Below are positions 24,803 through 34,629 of a stretch of DNA of 64,000 bases, one piece after another. Location: assembly GCF_015689195.1 (NCBI RefSeq), contig NZ_CP065044.1:1798001-1862000 (forward strand), written 5' to 3'. The notes beneath the pieces were generated by a model, which did no database searches, was not told the DNA's origin, and worked only from the letters and a program-made list of their open reading frames with translations. Position numbers and translations under genes: made by a program. This stretch comes from Pectobacterium aroidearum (GTDB lineage Bacteria; Pseudomonadota; Gammaproteobacteria; Enterobacterales; Enterobacteriaceae). Position 1 is the stretch's first letter. Every line of letters starts with the position of its first letter.

Positions 24803-25819
24803 CTATCTGAATGATTTCTTCATTTGATGAAGGTGTACAGGTTTGAAATAAATATCCCCCATCCGACGAATATCACCGTGAATATCTACGCTGACGATGA
24901 TATCCACGCATTTAAGCACCTTGCGTAACAGCACATCGAACGGGATATTTTTGCAGTCAGGGTTCTCATAACAGCGGTCAATGATCCCTTCAATACACTC
25001 TTCCGGGCTGCCTGCGTGCAGGGAGGTGATAAGGCCTTCATGCCCTGAACCGATAATTTTCAGCGCATCCCACGCCTCCCGCCCACGAATTTCTGCCAGC
25101 AGAATGCGATCCGGATTCATTCGATAATTCGCCCGAATAAGTTTGCCGGGCGTGATAATCGCATCATCTCCGGCATCTGCCGGGTAAAACAGATGCACAT
25201 AATTGGCGTGATGGTAAAAACGGATTTCGGGATTATCTTCAATCGTGGTTAGCCTGAGATGTGGCGGAATATAGTGCAGCAAAGTCTTCATATAGGTGGT
25301 TTTACCTGAGCCGGTTTCACCAACAATAAAGATCATTTTACCGAACTCAACGGCCTTTTCGATAAAGCTTGGAATATCACCATTGTTATAGCAGCGGATC
25401 AGTTCATCATCTTTGCTTTCGTTTCTCTCCTTACCGGTTATCCGGTTATAAAAACCGGCATCAATCCAGGACTGATGTGTTTTCTGCTCAAATGACGGGT
25501 TTCGCAGCGTAATCGATACGGTATTCCGCTCACAGGCTGGGGGAATAATGGTCTGGACACGTTCACCTGATCCTAATGTGGCGGAAAGGATAGGGGAGGT
25601 ATCATCGATATTGTCCTCATTCCATGAGGCCAATGCTTTGGCAAACGCATGGCACTGACGCAACGTAACCGGAGAATCATGCTTCTGCCATTGACCGTTT
25701 ATTTTGGTGTGGATCTCTCCGGGGCGGTTGATGGCGATTTCCGTCAGGCCATTCAGTTGGAGATAATCGCCGAACAACTGAGTTTTCATAAAATCCAACG
25801 ACAGGTTTTCAGCGCTCAT
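24803..25819 (-). CDS. virB11: VirB11 secretion ATPase
   Basis: The 338-aa hexameric ATPase has an N-terminal domain (LFGDYLQLNGLTEIAINRPGEI), Walker A VGETGSGKTT near 172, an Asp box TTIEDNPEI, Walker B RILLAEIRG near 260 and His box SGHEGLITSLHAGS. It powers pilus assembly and substrate transfer at the inner membrane. It overlaps the 3' end of virB10 by 11 bp. Confidence 0.95.
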   Translation of the reverse strand: MSAENLSLDFMKTQLFGDYLQLNGLTEIAINRPGEIHTKINGQWQKHDSPVTLRQCHAFAKALASWNEDNIDDTSPILSATLGSGERVQTIIPPACERNTVSITLRNPSFEQKTHQSWIDAGFYNRITGKERNESKDDELIRCYNNGDIPSFIEKAVEFGKMIFIVGETGSGKTTYMKTLLHYIPPHLRLTTIEDNPEIRFYHHANYVHLFYPADAGDDAIITPGKLIRANYRMNPDRILLAEIRGREAWDALKIIGSGHEGLITSLHAGSPEECIEGIIDRCYENPDCKNIPFDVLLRKVLKCVDIIVSVDIHGDIRRMGDIYFKPVHLHQMKKSFR

Positions 25820-27032
25820 ACCACCTCTTTTTTAGACGTAGTTGATAAACGGAAGAGAAATCGATATCCGTACCGGTCATGATGCCGATCACATCGCCCT
25901 GATTGAGGTACATCGTGGGCGGGATATTGATGCTGTTTTCTAAGGCCGTTTTCGCCATTTCTGACGCGGCAGCGCGGGTGTTTTCGGTGTAATCGGTATT
26001 GCGGTCTTTCCCCGGTGCTGAATCTGATGCGGCGGCAGCCACATCTTGTACGGTGCTCAACATTAACGCATTGCCGAACCGTTCCCAGAAATGGGTATCA
26101 ATCCAGCCGCTAATCCCGGCCTCACCCAATGGACCGGTGGCTTCGGTATCAATCAGTGGGATTTGCAGGCTACCGGGTTCCGGTGTGCGTAATTCCGTCC
26201 AGATGACAAACATCCGGCTCCGGCCATGTTGCAGCGCCCCGGTGCGGTAGAACCCTCTGGCGACGGTTCCTGCAGGGAGCAACTTCACGTAATGGTTGGC
26301 GCTGTAGACATCTTCACCGATGAGGCAGGAAATACGACCACCCACGTCAGAGACAAAACGCCGCATCATTGAGCATGGAATATAACGATCAACCGGAAGG
26401 TAAAGATAGGGATCGAGATCCAGTCGCCTGACGCTGGTCACTTTTGCGACACCGGGATTGTCGTCGTTAGCCTTTGTGCCAGACATGGTTGCTGGTGTGT
26501 CTTTGCTCTGTGTGCCGGAAGGGGCAGTTTGTGAAGCCTGAGTATTACCGCGTTGTGTGGACTCAGCGGCACTACTTGAGCCATCGACCAGTGCCGCCGC
26601 CTTATTTAAAGCAGGTGGCTCTGACGGTGATGCCGTCTGTATTGGGTGATTATCTGTTGCGGTTTCCTGTTTGTCCTGACCAAACAAGCCGAACGGATTG
26701 TTGTCCATGCCGAGATTTTTACGCTCATGTTGCCCTGTACTGGCTGACGGCGGGGCTGTTGTTTCAACTGCCTTATCATCGCGTTGCTTTAATGATGCAA
26801 GGAAGCGATCTCCACCCAATGCCAGTGCAATCAGTGCGCCCAGACTCAGCAGGCTGACCAGCAGCGTCCGGCGGCTGGAGGCTTTTCTGAAGCGGGTAAC
26901 TTCGGGTTGGCCGGGAGGCGTGTTCTGCTCCGGTGCCTGACTCGCCATCGCTGAACGGGCGCGTTCACGGGCTTCAGCCTCCAGCTCTGCCACGGTTTTT
27001 TCCGTTGTTTCTGGGAGCGATTTATCAGTCAT
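25809..27032 (-). CDS. virB10: VirB10 channel scaffold
   Basis: The 407-aa protein has an N-terminal cytoplasmic tail, one membrane segment near 54-72 (LLVSLLSLGALIALALGG), a low-complexity proline/serine/threonine-rich periplasmic linker (about 85-185), then the TrbI/VirB10 beta-barrel domain (IPCSMMRRFVSDVGGRISCLIGEDVYSANHYVKLLPAGT) with the antenna region. It spans both membranes and gates the channel. It starts in an ATGA overlap with virB9. Confidence 0.93.
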   Translation of the reverse strand: MTDKSLPETTEKTVAELEAEARERARSAMASQAPEQNTPPGQPEVTRFRKASSRRTLLVSLLSLGALIALALGGDRFLASLKQRDDKAVETTAPPSASTGQHERKNLGMDNNPFGLFGQDKQETATDNHPIQTASPSEPPALNKAAALVDGSSSAAESTQRGNTQASQTAPSGTQSKDTPATMSGTKANDDNPGVAKVTSVRRLDLDPYLYLPVDRYIPCSMMRRFVSDVGGRISCLIGEDVYSANHYVKLLPAGTVARGFYRTGALQHGRSRMFVIWTELRTPEPGSLQIPLIDTEATGPLGEAGISGWIDTHFWERFGNALMLSTVQDVAAAASDSAPGKDRNTDYTENTRAAASEMAKTALENSINIPPTMYLNQGDVIGIMTGTDIDFSSVYQLRLKKRWYER

Positions 27033-27922
27033 TTAGCCTCCAGTGTGACGGCAGGCGAAACGGTATCGCCGCTGCCAACGGTAGCGTTGCCGAATGACGT
27101 ATTCTCAATCCCGACTACCGAACCGCCATAGCGCAACACCAACTGTGGCGACATTGCCCGCACGACGACCACGGTGTAGCTTCCGTGTTTGGTTATGCGG
27201 GGTGTTACGGTCTGTTCCTGCCCGTTAACGATCCGGAAGATCGACGGAAGGATTTTGACGGGAGAAAAACCGAGATAGATAAAACGACCATCATCATAAG
27301 TGAAATCTGGTGCAATGGATGCTGAACCGGCAGCAACTCGCTTGGTATAAAGCCAGTTACGCGGCGTGGTAGCCTGCTCAAATGCTGTCGTTATCTGCTG
27401 CTTTTCCTGTGTTTCACGCAGGAGTTTCAGACGCGCTGCGCTGGCTGCGTCTGCTTGCCTGCGCTCGTCATCCGGATAGCGAAAACGGATAATAAAGGCC
27501 TGAGACGGTGAGTCATTCTCCAGTACGTTCAGCTCCAGACTGTAATCACGCTTCGATGTCACGACAAAGAGATTGGTTCTCCACTCGCTTGCCGTTGGCA
27601 GAAACACCTTATTGATGTTGTTGCCGTTATCATCGGTTACCGGCTGGGTGATAGGGTTTGGACTGACACCGACCCGGTTATCGCTTTTTGTGACTTTCCA
27701 GCCCTTTGGAAAACCCGCTTGCGCGTCGATGACTTCTTCATCGTCATCAAACAGGAGTGTGGTGAGGTAGCCGGGGCGGGTGTTGACGATGGTCGCATTT
27801 TGGCTGTTATAGGTGACATTCTGCATTCGGCTGTCATACGTGCTGCTGCGCGGTATCGCCGCGCTCCAGGCGATGGGTGACACCAGAAGGAGGCTCAATA
27901 TCACGGTTGTTTTCAGCATCAT
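27029..27922 (-). CDS. virB9: VirB9 outer-membrane-complex protein
   Basis: The 297-aa protein has a signal peptide (residues 1-21, cut after AWSAA), an N-terminal beta domain with AGFPKGWKVTKSDNRVGVSP, then RNYSLELNV-like KRDYSLELNV, and the C-terminal domain NWLYTKRVAAGSASIAPDFTYDDGRFIYLGF. With VirB7 and VirB10 it forms the core complex. ATG 27922 overlaps the virB8 stop. Confidence 0.92.
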   Translation of the reverse strand: MMLKTTVILSLLLVSPIAWSAAIPRSSTYDSRMQNVTYNSQNATIVNTRPGYLTTLLFDDDEEVIDAQAGFPKGWKVTKSDNRVGVSPNPITQPVTDDNGNNINKVFLPTASEWRTNLFVVTSKRDYSLELNVLENDSPSQAFIIRFRYPDDERRQADAASAARLKLLRETQEKQQITTAFEQATTPRNWLYTKRVAAGSASIAPDFTYDDGRFIYLGFSPVKILPSIFRIVNGQEQTVTPRITKHGSYTVVVVRAMSPQLVLRYGGSVVGIENTSFGNATVGSGDTVSPAVTLEAK

Positions 27923-28602
27923 TCACCCCTCAGTTCTTTATCGCGTTGGTAGCTGGTCACGATGAACCCCAGCGGGTTCACTTCTCGCTGGCTGTCTGTC
28001 AGTTGTTTGCGGGGGAGGTATCGATAAGTCAGCCGGATGTTCCAGACCTCTGTTTTAACCGAGTTATCGACAATGCGGCGGATAGTCCGTTTAATGCGTA
28101 AGGTCGCCAGATGGTCAGGATCTGTCGCGGTCGCGTGAACGTTGGAAATAATGTCGATAGACACGACATATTCCGCTTTATTGAAAATGATATCGGGTGC
28201 CTGATTGCTGTTAAACCCGTCGAGATAATCACTGTTAACGCTGTCGCTATTGAATAGCTGCACATCGTCGTAATCGCGCTGGAGAGCAAAATAGTTATAG
28301 CCCTCGCGGAGCCTGACATAATGCGCCGCTAACGCTTGAGCCAGTGCTTTCTCTGTGGAAATACTCTGCTCTTTAATCCGGGTCATATATTCATAACGTC
28401 CGGTCTGTTTATCCACCGACCATAATTCTATTTCGGTGGTTTTCAGCGGCAGCAGAATGATCAGCGCGGTGATCGCCATAGCGGCCAAAGCAAACCCTAT
28501 GGCCGCTATTCGCCACGCCAACTTTTTTTCCCGTTCATCCTTTTCCAGCAGGACAGATTCAAAGGTTCGGGATGACGCAATGATGTTTTCTGTTTCAGAC
28601 AT
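27919..28602 (-). CDS. virB8: VirB8 inner-membrane assembly factor
   Basis: In this 227-aa protein, the cytoplasmic N-terminus is followed by a membrane segment near 30-52 (IAAIGFALAAMAITALIILLPL) and a periplasmic NTF2-like domain (VDKQTGRYEYMTRI, AAHYVRLREGYNYF, NPLGFIVTSYQRDKE). It nucleates assembly of the channel. It overlaps virB9 by 4 bp and virB7 by 8 bp. Confidence 0.92.
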   Translation of the reverse strand: MSETENIIASSRTFESVLLEKDEREKKLAWRIAAIGFALAAMAITALIILLPLKTTEIELWSVDKQTGRYEYMTRIKEQSISTEKALAQALAAHYVRLREGYNYFALQRDYDDVQLFNSDSVNSDYLDGFNSNQAPDIIFNKAEYVVSIDIISNVHATATDPDHLATLRIKRTIRRIVDNSVKTEVWNIRLTYRYLPRKQLTDSQREVNPLGFIVTSYQRDKELRGE

Positions 28603-28735
28603 GTTTTGTCAGCTCCTGAATAATTGCGGGGGAATTAACCGGTTGAGGCTCGCCAGATACTGGCGTCAAATCGTGCTGACGCTGTGCGCAGCCCGTGAGG
28701 ACGCACAGCATCAGAAAGATGAGGCTGGATTTCAT
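28595..28735 (-). CDS. virB7: VirB7 lipoprotein
   Basis: The 46-aa protein has a lipoprotein signal ending in the lipobox LTGC, so the mature lipid-modified peptide is only about 30 residues. I chose ATG 28735 so that the signal peptide starts MKSSLIF; the longer frame is implausible. Size and place between virB6 and virB8 identify it. It anchors VirB9 in the outer membrane. Confidence 0.85.
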   Translation of the reverse strand: MKSSLIFLMLCVLTGCAQRQHDLTPVSGEPQPVNSPAIIQELTKHV

Positions 28736-28823
28736 ATTGATTCCTGTGTTTGTTGAAGACAGAAATACTTTACCGATGGCGGTTGCCACGGTACGAGATG
28801 GAGAGATGGGGGTTAGAAGGAGA

Positions 28824-29864
28824 TTAGCGGTTACGCTGTTGGTTGAAACGCTTCATGCTGTCGATAGAAGCCGCACGTTTTTGCCATGCGGAGAGGGTTT
28901 TGCTGGTACCTGTGGCGATAAGTGTACCTGTTGCAGTAGCGGCGCTGACGCCCGCTTTTGCCGCTATCTGGGCACCCGCCGCACCGGTTTTCATGACCGG
29001 TTTTGCTGCATCAGAAGAGGGTTTCGCCAGCCCACGTAGACCGCCCATAGCGGCACCCTGTAGTGCGACCTGAACGGCGACGCCGCCTAATGCGTTCGCG
29101 ATTTTTGCTGAAAACCAAATAATGATGCCTGAAATAACACCCGCAACGCAGCACTGAACGCCCAGTGTGATGATATTGGCGCTATCTGCAAAATTAACCG
29201 CTTTATCTAATAGCCCATTAAGATAATTGATGACAATCCTGATAGATAACGCGGAAAACATAATCGTCAGGATCACCGTGAAGATAATTTTCAGCCAGTT
29301 GTTAAACATCGGAATAAGGAATCCATACAGCAGGCAGAAAATAAATAACGGTGCGGTGGTGGTCATTAATACAATGATTATTCCGGCTAACAGGTTAACC
29401 GCCGAACCAAATAGCAGGGTGACGATTGCGCCTCCCCAGACCAGAAGTTGGGCAATACCGCCGTTGAGCTTTACATAGGTGGAATCATCTTGCTGATAAA
29501 GCTTTTGTCCTATCGTTTGCGCTTTCACCCAGACGGTATCCAGTAACACCCAGACATTGTCATCACCGCTGACGCCGTCGGTTAATCCGTTAATGGCAGA
29601 AATGGCTAAATCCAGCCAGCCATCGAGATTTAAAACGAATGTCATGATTAATAGCATTCGCCCGACATCCCATATGACATCTTCTACAGGCGTTTGGAGT
29701 TTTCCAGCAAGGGTTTGATAACCCCGATAAGTGACAAATAACGTGAAGGAGCTGACGGCGATAACGCTTACCATATCGCCGTACACGGAGGTTTGTCCCC
29801 GCAGTACGGCATGTAAACCGTCAGTGATCGTGTTGTTCATTCCAACAAACATACCACCTGACAT
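28824..29864 (-). CDS. virB6: VirB6 polytopic channel protein
   Basis: This 346-aa TrbL/VirB6-family protein has at least five membrane segments (for example VSVIAVSSFTLFVTYRG-like near 35, LLIMTFVLNL near 72, LLVWGGAIVTLLFGSAVNLLAGIIIVL near 140-170, FIFCLLYGFLIPMF near 180 and VAGVISGIIIWFSA near 245) and a basic, Ala/Gly-rich C-terminal tail. It forms the inner-membrane path for DNA. The start follows AAAGGGG. Confidence 0.9.
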   Translation of the reverse strand: MSGGMFVGMNNTITDGLHAVLRGQTSVYGDMVSVIAVSSFTLFVTYRGYQTLAGKLQTPVEDVIWDVGRMLLIMTFVLNLDGWLDLAISAINGLTDGVSGDDNVWVLLDTVWVKAQTIGQKLYQQDDSTYVKLNGGIAQLLVWGGAIVTLLFGSAVNLLAGIIIVLMTTTAPLFIFCLLYGFLIPMFNNWLKIIFTVILTIMFSALSIRIVINYLNGLLDKAVNFADSANIITLGVQCCVAGVISGIIIWFSAKIANALGGVAVQVALQGAAMGGLRGLAKPSSDAAKPVMKTGAAGAQIAAKAGVSAATATGTLIATGTSKTLSAWQKRAASIDSMKRFNQQRNR

Positions 29865-29875
29865 AGATGACCCCT

Positions 29876-30100
29876 TTAATTCAAATTGGGAACCTTGGCA
29901 TTTTCCTGACGGAGTTCAAATCGCGCTTCTCGTGCATTTTTGCAATCCTGGGAGTCATCGCCGGATGATTCACACGCTTTATATCGCTGACTCAGTTCAT
30001 CCGGGTGTTCTTTGTACCACTGCGTTGATTTCGGGTTGTCACACCCCGCCAGAAATAATGAGCTTAAAATAATCGGAAAAATGCAAAGTGACGTTTTCAT
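29876..30100 (-). CDS. eexN: EexN-family entry-exclusion lipoprotein
   Basis: The 74-aa lipoprotein (signal MKTSLCIF, lipobox LAGC) has the family core WYKEHPDELSQRYKACESSGDDSQDC. Such proteins sit between virB5 and virB6 and reduce redundant transfer into cells that already hold the element. ATG 30100 is chosen to begin the signal peptide. Confidence 0.8.
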   Translation of the reverse strand: MKTSLCIFPIILSSLFLAGCDNPKSTQWYKEHPDELSQRYKACESSGDDSQDCKNAREARFELRQENAKVPNLN

Positions 30101-30110
30101 TCTTACCCTC

Positions 30111-30827
30111 TCAATAATTAAAGTCAGGAATCGGAGCGGCAAGTTGTTGTTCATTGAATGCTTTTTGCCGCTGTTGAGTCAACATCACGGATCGCTGTTC
30201 AGCCTGCTTGACTGACATTTCCCATTGGCTGGTTAATGCGTTCAATTGTACGCTTTTGGCTGCCACCGCGTTAGCCAGGTCCTGTGACTCTTTCGAGTCT
30301 TTGGCGTTGGCAATACGGTCGGATAAGTCTGATATATCGTTTAATGTGCTATTAATCTTGTTTTGAACATCACTGGTATTCTCAATCGAGACCGCCTGAT
30401 TGAGAACAAGTTGTTTGCAACTTTCCAGATAACGTTGCGATGAACTGGACTGATTACAAATATCGAACGATTGATATTTGTTATATAGGCGCTGAAGGTC
30501 AGAAGAATAATAACCGTTTGAGTTGGTCAACAGGTCATCCAGTGAAGTACCATTTTTACGGAGGTGTTCGATATCGTTTTTTAGGTTTTTAGCATCGTGG
30601 AGAAATCCCTGAATATCCCGTATGCCTGTTGCGGTCGCTAATTGCTGCTTATAGGCGTCAAGCTCGCTTTTATAGTGAGTGATCGTTTCCTGCCATTGCT
30701 GGAGTTTCTGTACCCATTGGTTAATCGACTCGGTATTACTGGCGGCATCAAACACTGGGATACCGGCGCTGAGTACGGGTGTGGAAACCAATAGCGATAA
30801 CGCCAGACACATCTTTCTGGTTTGCAT
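30111..30827 (-). CDS. virB5: VirB5 minor pilus protein
   Basis: The 238-aa secreted protein has a signal peptide (about 1-20, cut after VLSAG) and a long helical coiled-coil body (SINQWVQKLQQWQETITHYKSELDAYKQQL) typical of VirB5/TraC. It caps the pilus and takes part in host contact. The ribosome site is CCGGAGG. Confidence 0.9.
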   Translation of the reverse strand: MQTRKMCLALSLLVSTPVLSAGIPVFDAASNTESINQWVQKLQQWQETITHYKSELDAYKQQLATATGIRDIQGFLHDAKNLKNDIEHLRKNGTSLDDLLTNSNGYYSSDLQRLYNKYQSFDICNQSSSSQRYLESCKQLVLNQAVSIENTSDVQNKINSTLNDISDLSDRIANAKDSKESQDLANAVAAKSVQLNALTSQWEMSVKQAEQRSVMLTQQRQKAFNEQQLAAPIPDFNY

Positions 30828-30850
30828 GGTGATGACCTCCGGGGTGAATA

Positions 30851-33598
30851 TCAGATAGCCTGGTTAAGGAACGTTTCTTTCCAGTCGGTGGGTGACATGC
30901 CTTCCTGATAAATGGCATCAAATATTTTCAGATTGTCTTCACTGCCGCTCAGGATTTTGGTGATGTTCCCAAGGTCCGATAAATCCATTCTTGCCATGGC
31001 GACAAATGGGCGCGTTTCACCAACACGCAGTGGTGTTTTCAGGACAACCATATAGTGCTCACTCGGATCAAGGTTACGAACAACGTCGTAAACGCTTTCA
31101 GGGACTTTCATTTTCTCCACGTAATCCGCACGGCGGGCTTTGGGGTTAGCGAGAAAGATTTGAGTGCTGCATTGCTCAATAATCGCCGGAGCGATGGGAT
31201 GCCTGACGATTTCATCGGGCGACTGGGTGGCGGGGATAAAAATGCCGTTCAGCTTGCGAATCACCTTGAGCATATTGAGGGAGAATTTAGAAAACTCAAC
31301 ATCAGCTAGCCATTTCCAGAACTCATCCATGAACATCACCAGTCGGCGACCATCCAGCAGGCTGGTGACGCGGTACAGCAGGTAAAAGGTGATCGGCCCG
31401 CGAATGTCGTCATCATCCAAGAATTCCGTACCATCGATACCAAAGTTATCAATATCGCTGATGTTGAAGGTGTCCTCCTCGTTATCGAACACCCAGCCGA
31501 ATTCACCGTCCTGCGCCCACTGCTTCAGTCGTATACGCAGGCCGTTAGTTCGGGCCTCCTTGGTCGGTGGTTCGGGCAACACTTCCAGCAATCGGGTAAT
31601 ACCATAACGGCGATATTCCGGCGGATAGTCCAGCATAATGGTATCCACCGCTGTGCTGATACGCTCTTCATCGCGGGGATCAAGTGGCTTACCGTCACGA
31701 CGGCACAGCATGCGGATCAGCCGCTTGATAAAGCTGATATTTCGTCGAGTAGGAGCAAGTGAAAATGGGTTAAATCCGGTAGGAATACCGGTCCGGATAC
31801 GGAAATAGCGACCTCCCATCTGGCGGATCGACATTTCTGCCGCTCTGTCTTTATCAAAGTAAACGGTGGTCAGCCGTTTGATGGTGGCAGAGGCGGAAAA
31901 TGTCGCCGGATTGCGGTACTTCTGCATCAACTGTTTCATCATCGTCATCAGCAGGGTCTTTCCTGAACCGGTTTTACCGATGATGGCAGTATTCCCCGGC
32001 GTTTTCTCATTGAAGTCATCGCGTCCTGCCTGACTGTCATGCAAGTTCAGATAATAACCGCCACCACCGGGAGATTTCAGGATGGCGATAGCCTCACCCC
32101 ATGGATTGCCGTTGCGCTTGTGAGGATGAAAGTTATGCAGACTCCCCATATCTGCGTAGTTCTGGCTACTGACCACCACCAGACGTGGCCGCAGCGAGTA
32201 GACGCCGGGGAGTTGAGCCAGATAGGCGGCAGGTAACGACAACGTAGACAGGGATGTCATGATGCCGAGATCGTTAAAAGGCTGGGCCAGCGCATTGGTC
32301 TCCTTTACCACCTGATCGGCGCTGGCGGACGAGACCAGAAGGGAAAAGTGATACTTGCCGCAAGATACATGCCCGGACTGGAGCAGATCGCGTAAGATGA
32401 TCAATTCTTCACGCTGTGAAATGGCGTCATCGTCGGTTGAATTCAGCCGTTTTTCCGCCAGTCGGATATGATTTTGCGCTTCATCCCGTGCCATACAGGT
32501 AAAAGACTGCGTCAGTACATACTCGCTTTCGGCATACAGCAGCGCATCGAGCAGGCCGGTATAGGTCTCCGGTGAATAGTCTTTAATTTCCAGACTGCGG
32601 AAGAAGTGGGAACCGCCGACCGTCTGACATTCTGCGGTATCGGTAGTGAAGAACACATCCGGCGTGCTGAGTGTGTGATAAAACGGTGTGCGTGTCACCG
32701 CCACGTTCTGCCATTTGCCGGTAATCAGGCGATGGTAGAAAGCGAGTTGCGAAGAGTAAACCCGACCTTTCTCCTCATAAAGGCCCAGTGGTGATGCCAC
32801 ATAACGTGACAGGGCGGTGTTGATGGCTTCATGGTGCTCCAGTATCCCTTTCAGAGCATCATCTAGCGCCTCTTTCCTTTTTCCGGCTGGCTGCGTCTTC
32901 ATGACTTTTTTCTCCAGCGTGGAGAAAGGGGCATAACAGATGGTGAAAAACAGCCGATGCCGCCAGAGTGGTTTCTCGTTTATTGGCTGGTAATAGCGTT
33001 CCGTGACTTCATCCGAAAAGGGGATGCCCGAACTGGCATCAAAGCCATCCTGGTACTTTTCACTTATGCGGTGAATATAGAAGGTGATAGGTAGCCCTTC
33101 ATACGAGCGGATCAGGTTGTTAAGGTGGCTTGCCAGCAATGTCAGATGATGCTCGTCCTCACATTCAAACACAGCACCGTCCAATTCCCAGGTAGCGACT
33201 AAATCACCGGCGCGATTTCTTATGATTTGAGGGTGAATGTGCGAGGAGTAAGGGATGTATTTATCCAGCGTGATGCGCTCGTTTAATTTCATCTTATCGG
33301 TAAACTCCGAAACATCGACGGCGTCATAGTGGTTTGCCAGCACTGCACTGGCACCGAAATGGCGATTCGTGGCAAACCGCCCGCGAGTTTTAAAGGCGAG
33401 CCAAAGCAGTCCGAAATAATGAATATCCGTTCGAGCTTTTGCTTTCATTTCCAGCCAGGCTGGAATCAATAACAACGTAAGGTAATAGCTGATATAGACC
33501 GACAGCAGGACGATAGCCCCGCTGACGATCACGAACGGGACGAGAGGGATACCCATAATGGTTGCAGGGCGGGTCAGTGCTTTGTTCAAGGTGGTCAT
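30851..33598 (-). CDS. virB4: VirB3-VirB4 fusion protein
   Basis: The 915-aa protein begins with a VirB3 domain at about 1-90 (MTTLNKALTRPATIMGIPLVPF, two membrane segments), fused to the VirB4 ATPase. Walker A is IGKTGSGKTLLM near 530 and Walker B-like RLVMFMDEFWKWL near 755. VirB4 energises pilin extraction and substrate passage. Such natural fusions occur in some VirB systems (for example Campylobacter and ICE-borne ones), so this is not an error. It follows virB2 by 9 bp. Confidence 0.93.
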   Translation of the reverse strand: MTTLNKALTRPATIMGIPLVPFVIVSGAIVLLSVYISYYLTLLLIPAWLEMKAKARTDIHYFGLLWLAFKTRGRFATNRHFGASAVLANHYDAVDVSEFTDKMKLNERITLDKYIPYSSHIHPQIIRNRAGDLVATWELDGAVFECEDEHHLTLLASHLNNLIRSYEGLPITFYIHRISEKYQDGFDASSGIPFSDEVTERYYQPINEKPLWRHRLFFTICYAPFSTLEKKVMKTQPAGKRKEALDDALKGILEHHEAINTALSRYVASPLGLYEEKGRVYSSQLAFYHRLITGKWQNVAVTRTPFYHTLSTPDVFFTTDTAECQTVGGSHFFRSLEIKDYSPETYTGLLDALLYAESEYVLTQSFTCMARDEAQNHIRLAEKRLNSTDDDAISQREELIILRDLLQSGHVSCGKYHFSLLVSSASADQVVKETNALAQPFNDLGIMTSLSTLSLPAAYLAQLPGVYSLRPRLVVVSSQNYADMGSLHNFHPHKRNGNPWGEAIAILKSPGGGGYYLNLHDSQAGRDDFNEKTPGNTAIIGKTGSGKTLLMTMMKQLMQKYRNPATFSASATIKRLTTVYFDKDRAAEMSIRQMGGRYFRIRTGIPTGFNPFSLAPTRRNISFIKRLIRMLCRRDGKPLDPRDEERISTAVDTIMLDYPPEYRRYGITRLLEVLPEPPTKEARTNGLRIRLKQWAQDGEFGWVFDNEEDTFNISDIDNFGIDGTEFLDDDDIRGPITFYLLYRVTSLLDGRRLVMFMDEFWKWLADVEFSKFSLNMLKVIRKLNGIFIPATQSPDEIVRHPIAPAIIEQCSTQIFLANPKARRADYVEKMKVPESVYDVVRNLDPSEHYMVVLKTPLRVGETRPFVAMARMDLSDLGNITKILSGSEDNLKIFDAIYQEGMSPTDWKETFLNQAI

Positions 33599-33607
33599 CG
33601 GTTCCCC

Positions 33608-33889
33608 CTAGGATGCCCAATAGGCACCAAAGCCCGATGCACCGACGATCAGGATGGCTCCGATAATGACGTTGCGCATGTCATGCAAGCTTTTACCGTC
33701 AAACAACACCTTATAACCGACCCACATGGTTGCCAGCGTTATCGTAACGGCGGCCAGCCCGAGCAAGCCAGTGGAGGTATTACTCAGCGTATCGTTGGCT
33801 TTATTAAACCCGCTCCCTGCTGCTAGCGTCTGGGGCGATATCAATAGGGAAGAAAACGCAGGCCAGTATTTACGTTTTTGCATCGTCAT
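33608..33889 (-). CDS. virB2: VirB2 major pilin
   Basis: The 93-aa prepilin has a signal sequence (about 1-26, cut after TLAAG) and two hydrophobic helices (LLGLAAVTITLATMWVGYKVLF and VIIGAILIVGASGFGAYWAS), as in TrbC/VirB2 pilins. The ATG overlaps the virB1 stop (ATGA). An in-frame ATG two codons later (33883) is an alternative. Confidence 0.88.
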   Translation of the reverse strand: MTMQKRKYWPAFSSLLISPQTLAAGSGFNKANDTLSNTSTGLLGLAAVTITLATMWVGYKVLFDGKSLHDMRNVIIGAILIVGASGFGAYWAS

Positions 33890-34551
33890 TGCTCCTCATT
33901 AATTACAGGTAGGGATACATCGCCGCGAATGATGGCGTTGGGGTAGTGCCAGGAGGTCAAAACCGGTATGGATTTATCTGTGAGTTCACCGCGCAGGACG
34001 GTGGTCGGATAATGAATCTCTGAAGTGGATTGGCTAGTGGTACTGTGCTTGAGATCTTCCCGCGTTGACGGGACCGCATAGCCAATACGCTGGATATAAC
34101 TGGTTTGGTTAAAGGCAGGTTCTGGCTGCTGACCCGTATCGAAATTACCGGAATAGTAACAACTGAGTGCTCTTTTCAGCGTACCGCCTCGCTGGTAGCA
34201 ATCGGTAAGAATGCGTTCAAAAACGGATAGATTGGTGCAGGGGTCTAACAAGTCATGGGCGGTCACGCCGTAATGCCTGAAATTAGTGCTGGTGATTTGC
34301 ATCAGCCCGACCGAATAGCGGCGACCTTTTGCGACTACCTGGTTGATGATGTTGATGGCAGTTTGTTTGCTGGTGGGCTGATGAGAAATGACACCTGCAC
34401 TGCCAGGTGTTCTCTCTTTCTTTGGCACAATCTCAGCGACAGCGTAAGGATTAAAGCTGGATTCTACTTTCGCCACATCAGACGCGGTGGATGGGTGAAT
34501 TGTGGCGGCACACTGCATGACCGCCGCCAGAAAAGCAGTGGGTGAAAGCAT
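33886..34551 (-). CDS. virB1: VirB1 lytic transglycosylase
   Basis: This 221-aa SLT-domain enzyme locally opens peptidoglycan for the channel. The catalytic Glu is in DVAKVESSFNPYAV; other motifs are YSVGLMQITSTNFRHYG, DLLDPCTNLS and ALSCYYSGNF. The start at 34551 (MLSPTAF) follows GAGGCAACC; a longer in-frame start at 34578 is possible. There is no obvious signal peptide beyond the hydrophobic LAAVMQCAA. Confidence 0.9.
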   Translation of the reverse strand: MLSPTAFLAAVMQCAATIHPSTASDVAKVESSFNPYAVAEIVPKKERTPGSAGVISHQPTSKQTAINIINQVVAKGRRYSVGLMQITSTNFRHYGVTAHDLLDPCTNLSVFERILTDCYQRGGTLKRALSCYYSGNFDTGQQPEPAFNQTSYIQRIGYAVPSTREDLKHSTTSQSTSEIHYPTTVLRGELTDKSIPVLTSWHYPNAIIRGDVSLPVINEEQ

Positions 34552-34629
34552 GGTTGCCTCGGTAACAAATCTAGCCACACGTAGCCATCAGATAGTCGAT
34601 GGCAAGGGCAAAGGAGGGTGAGTTGAGCG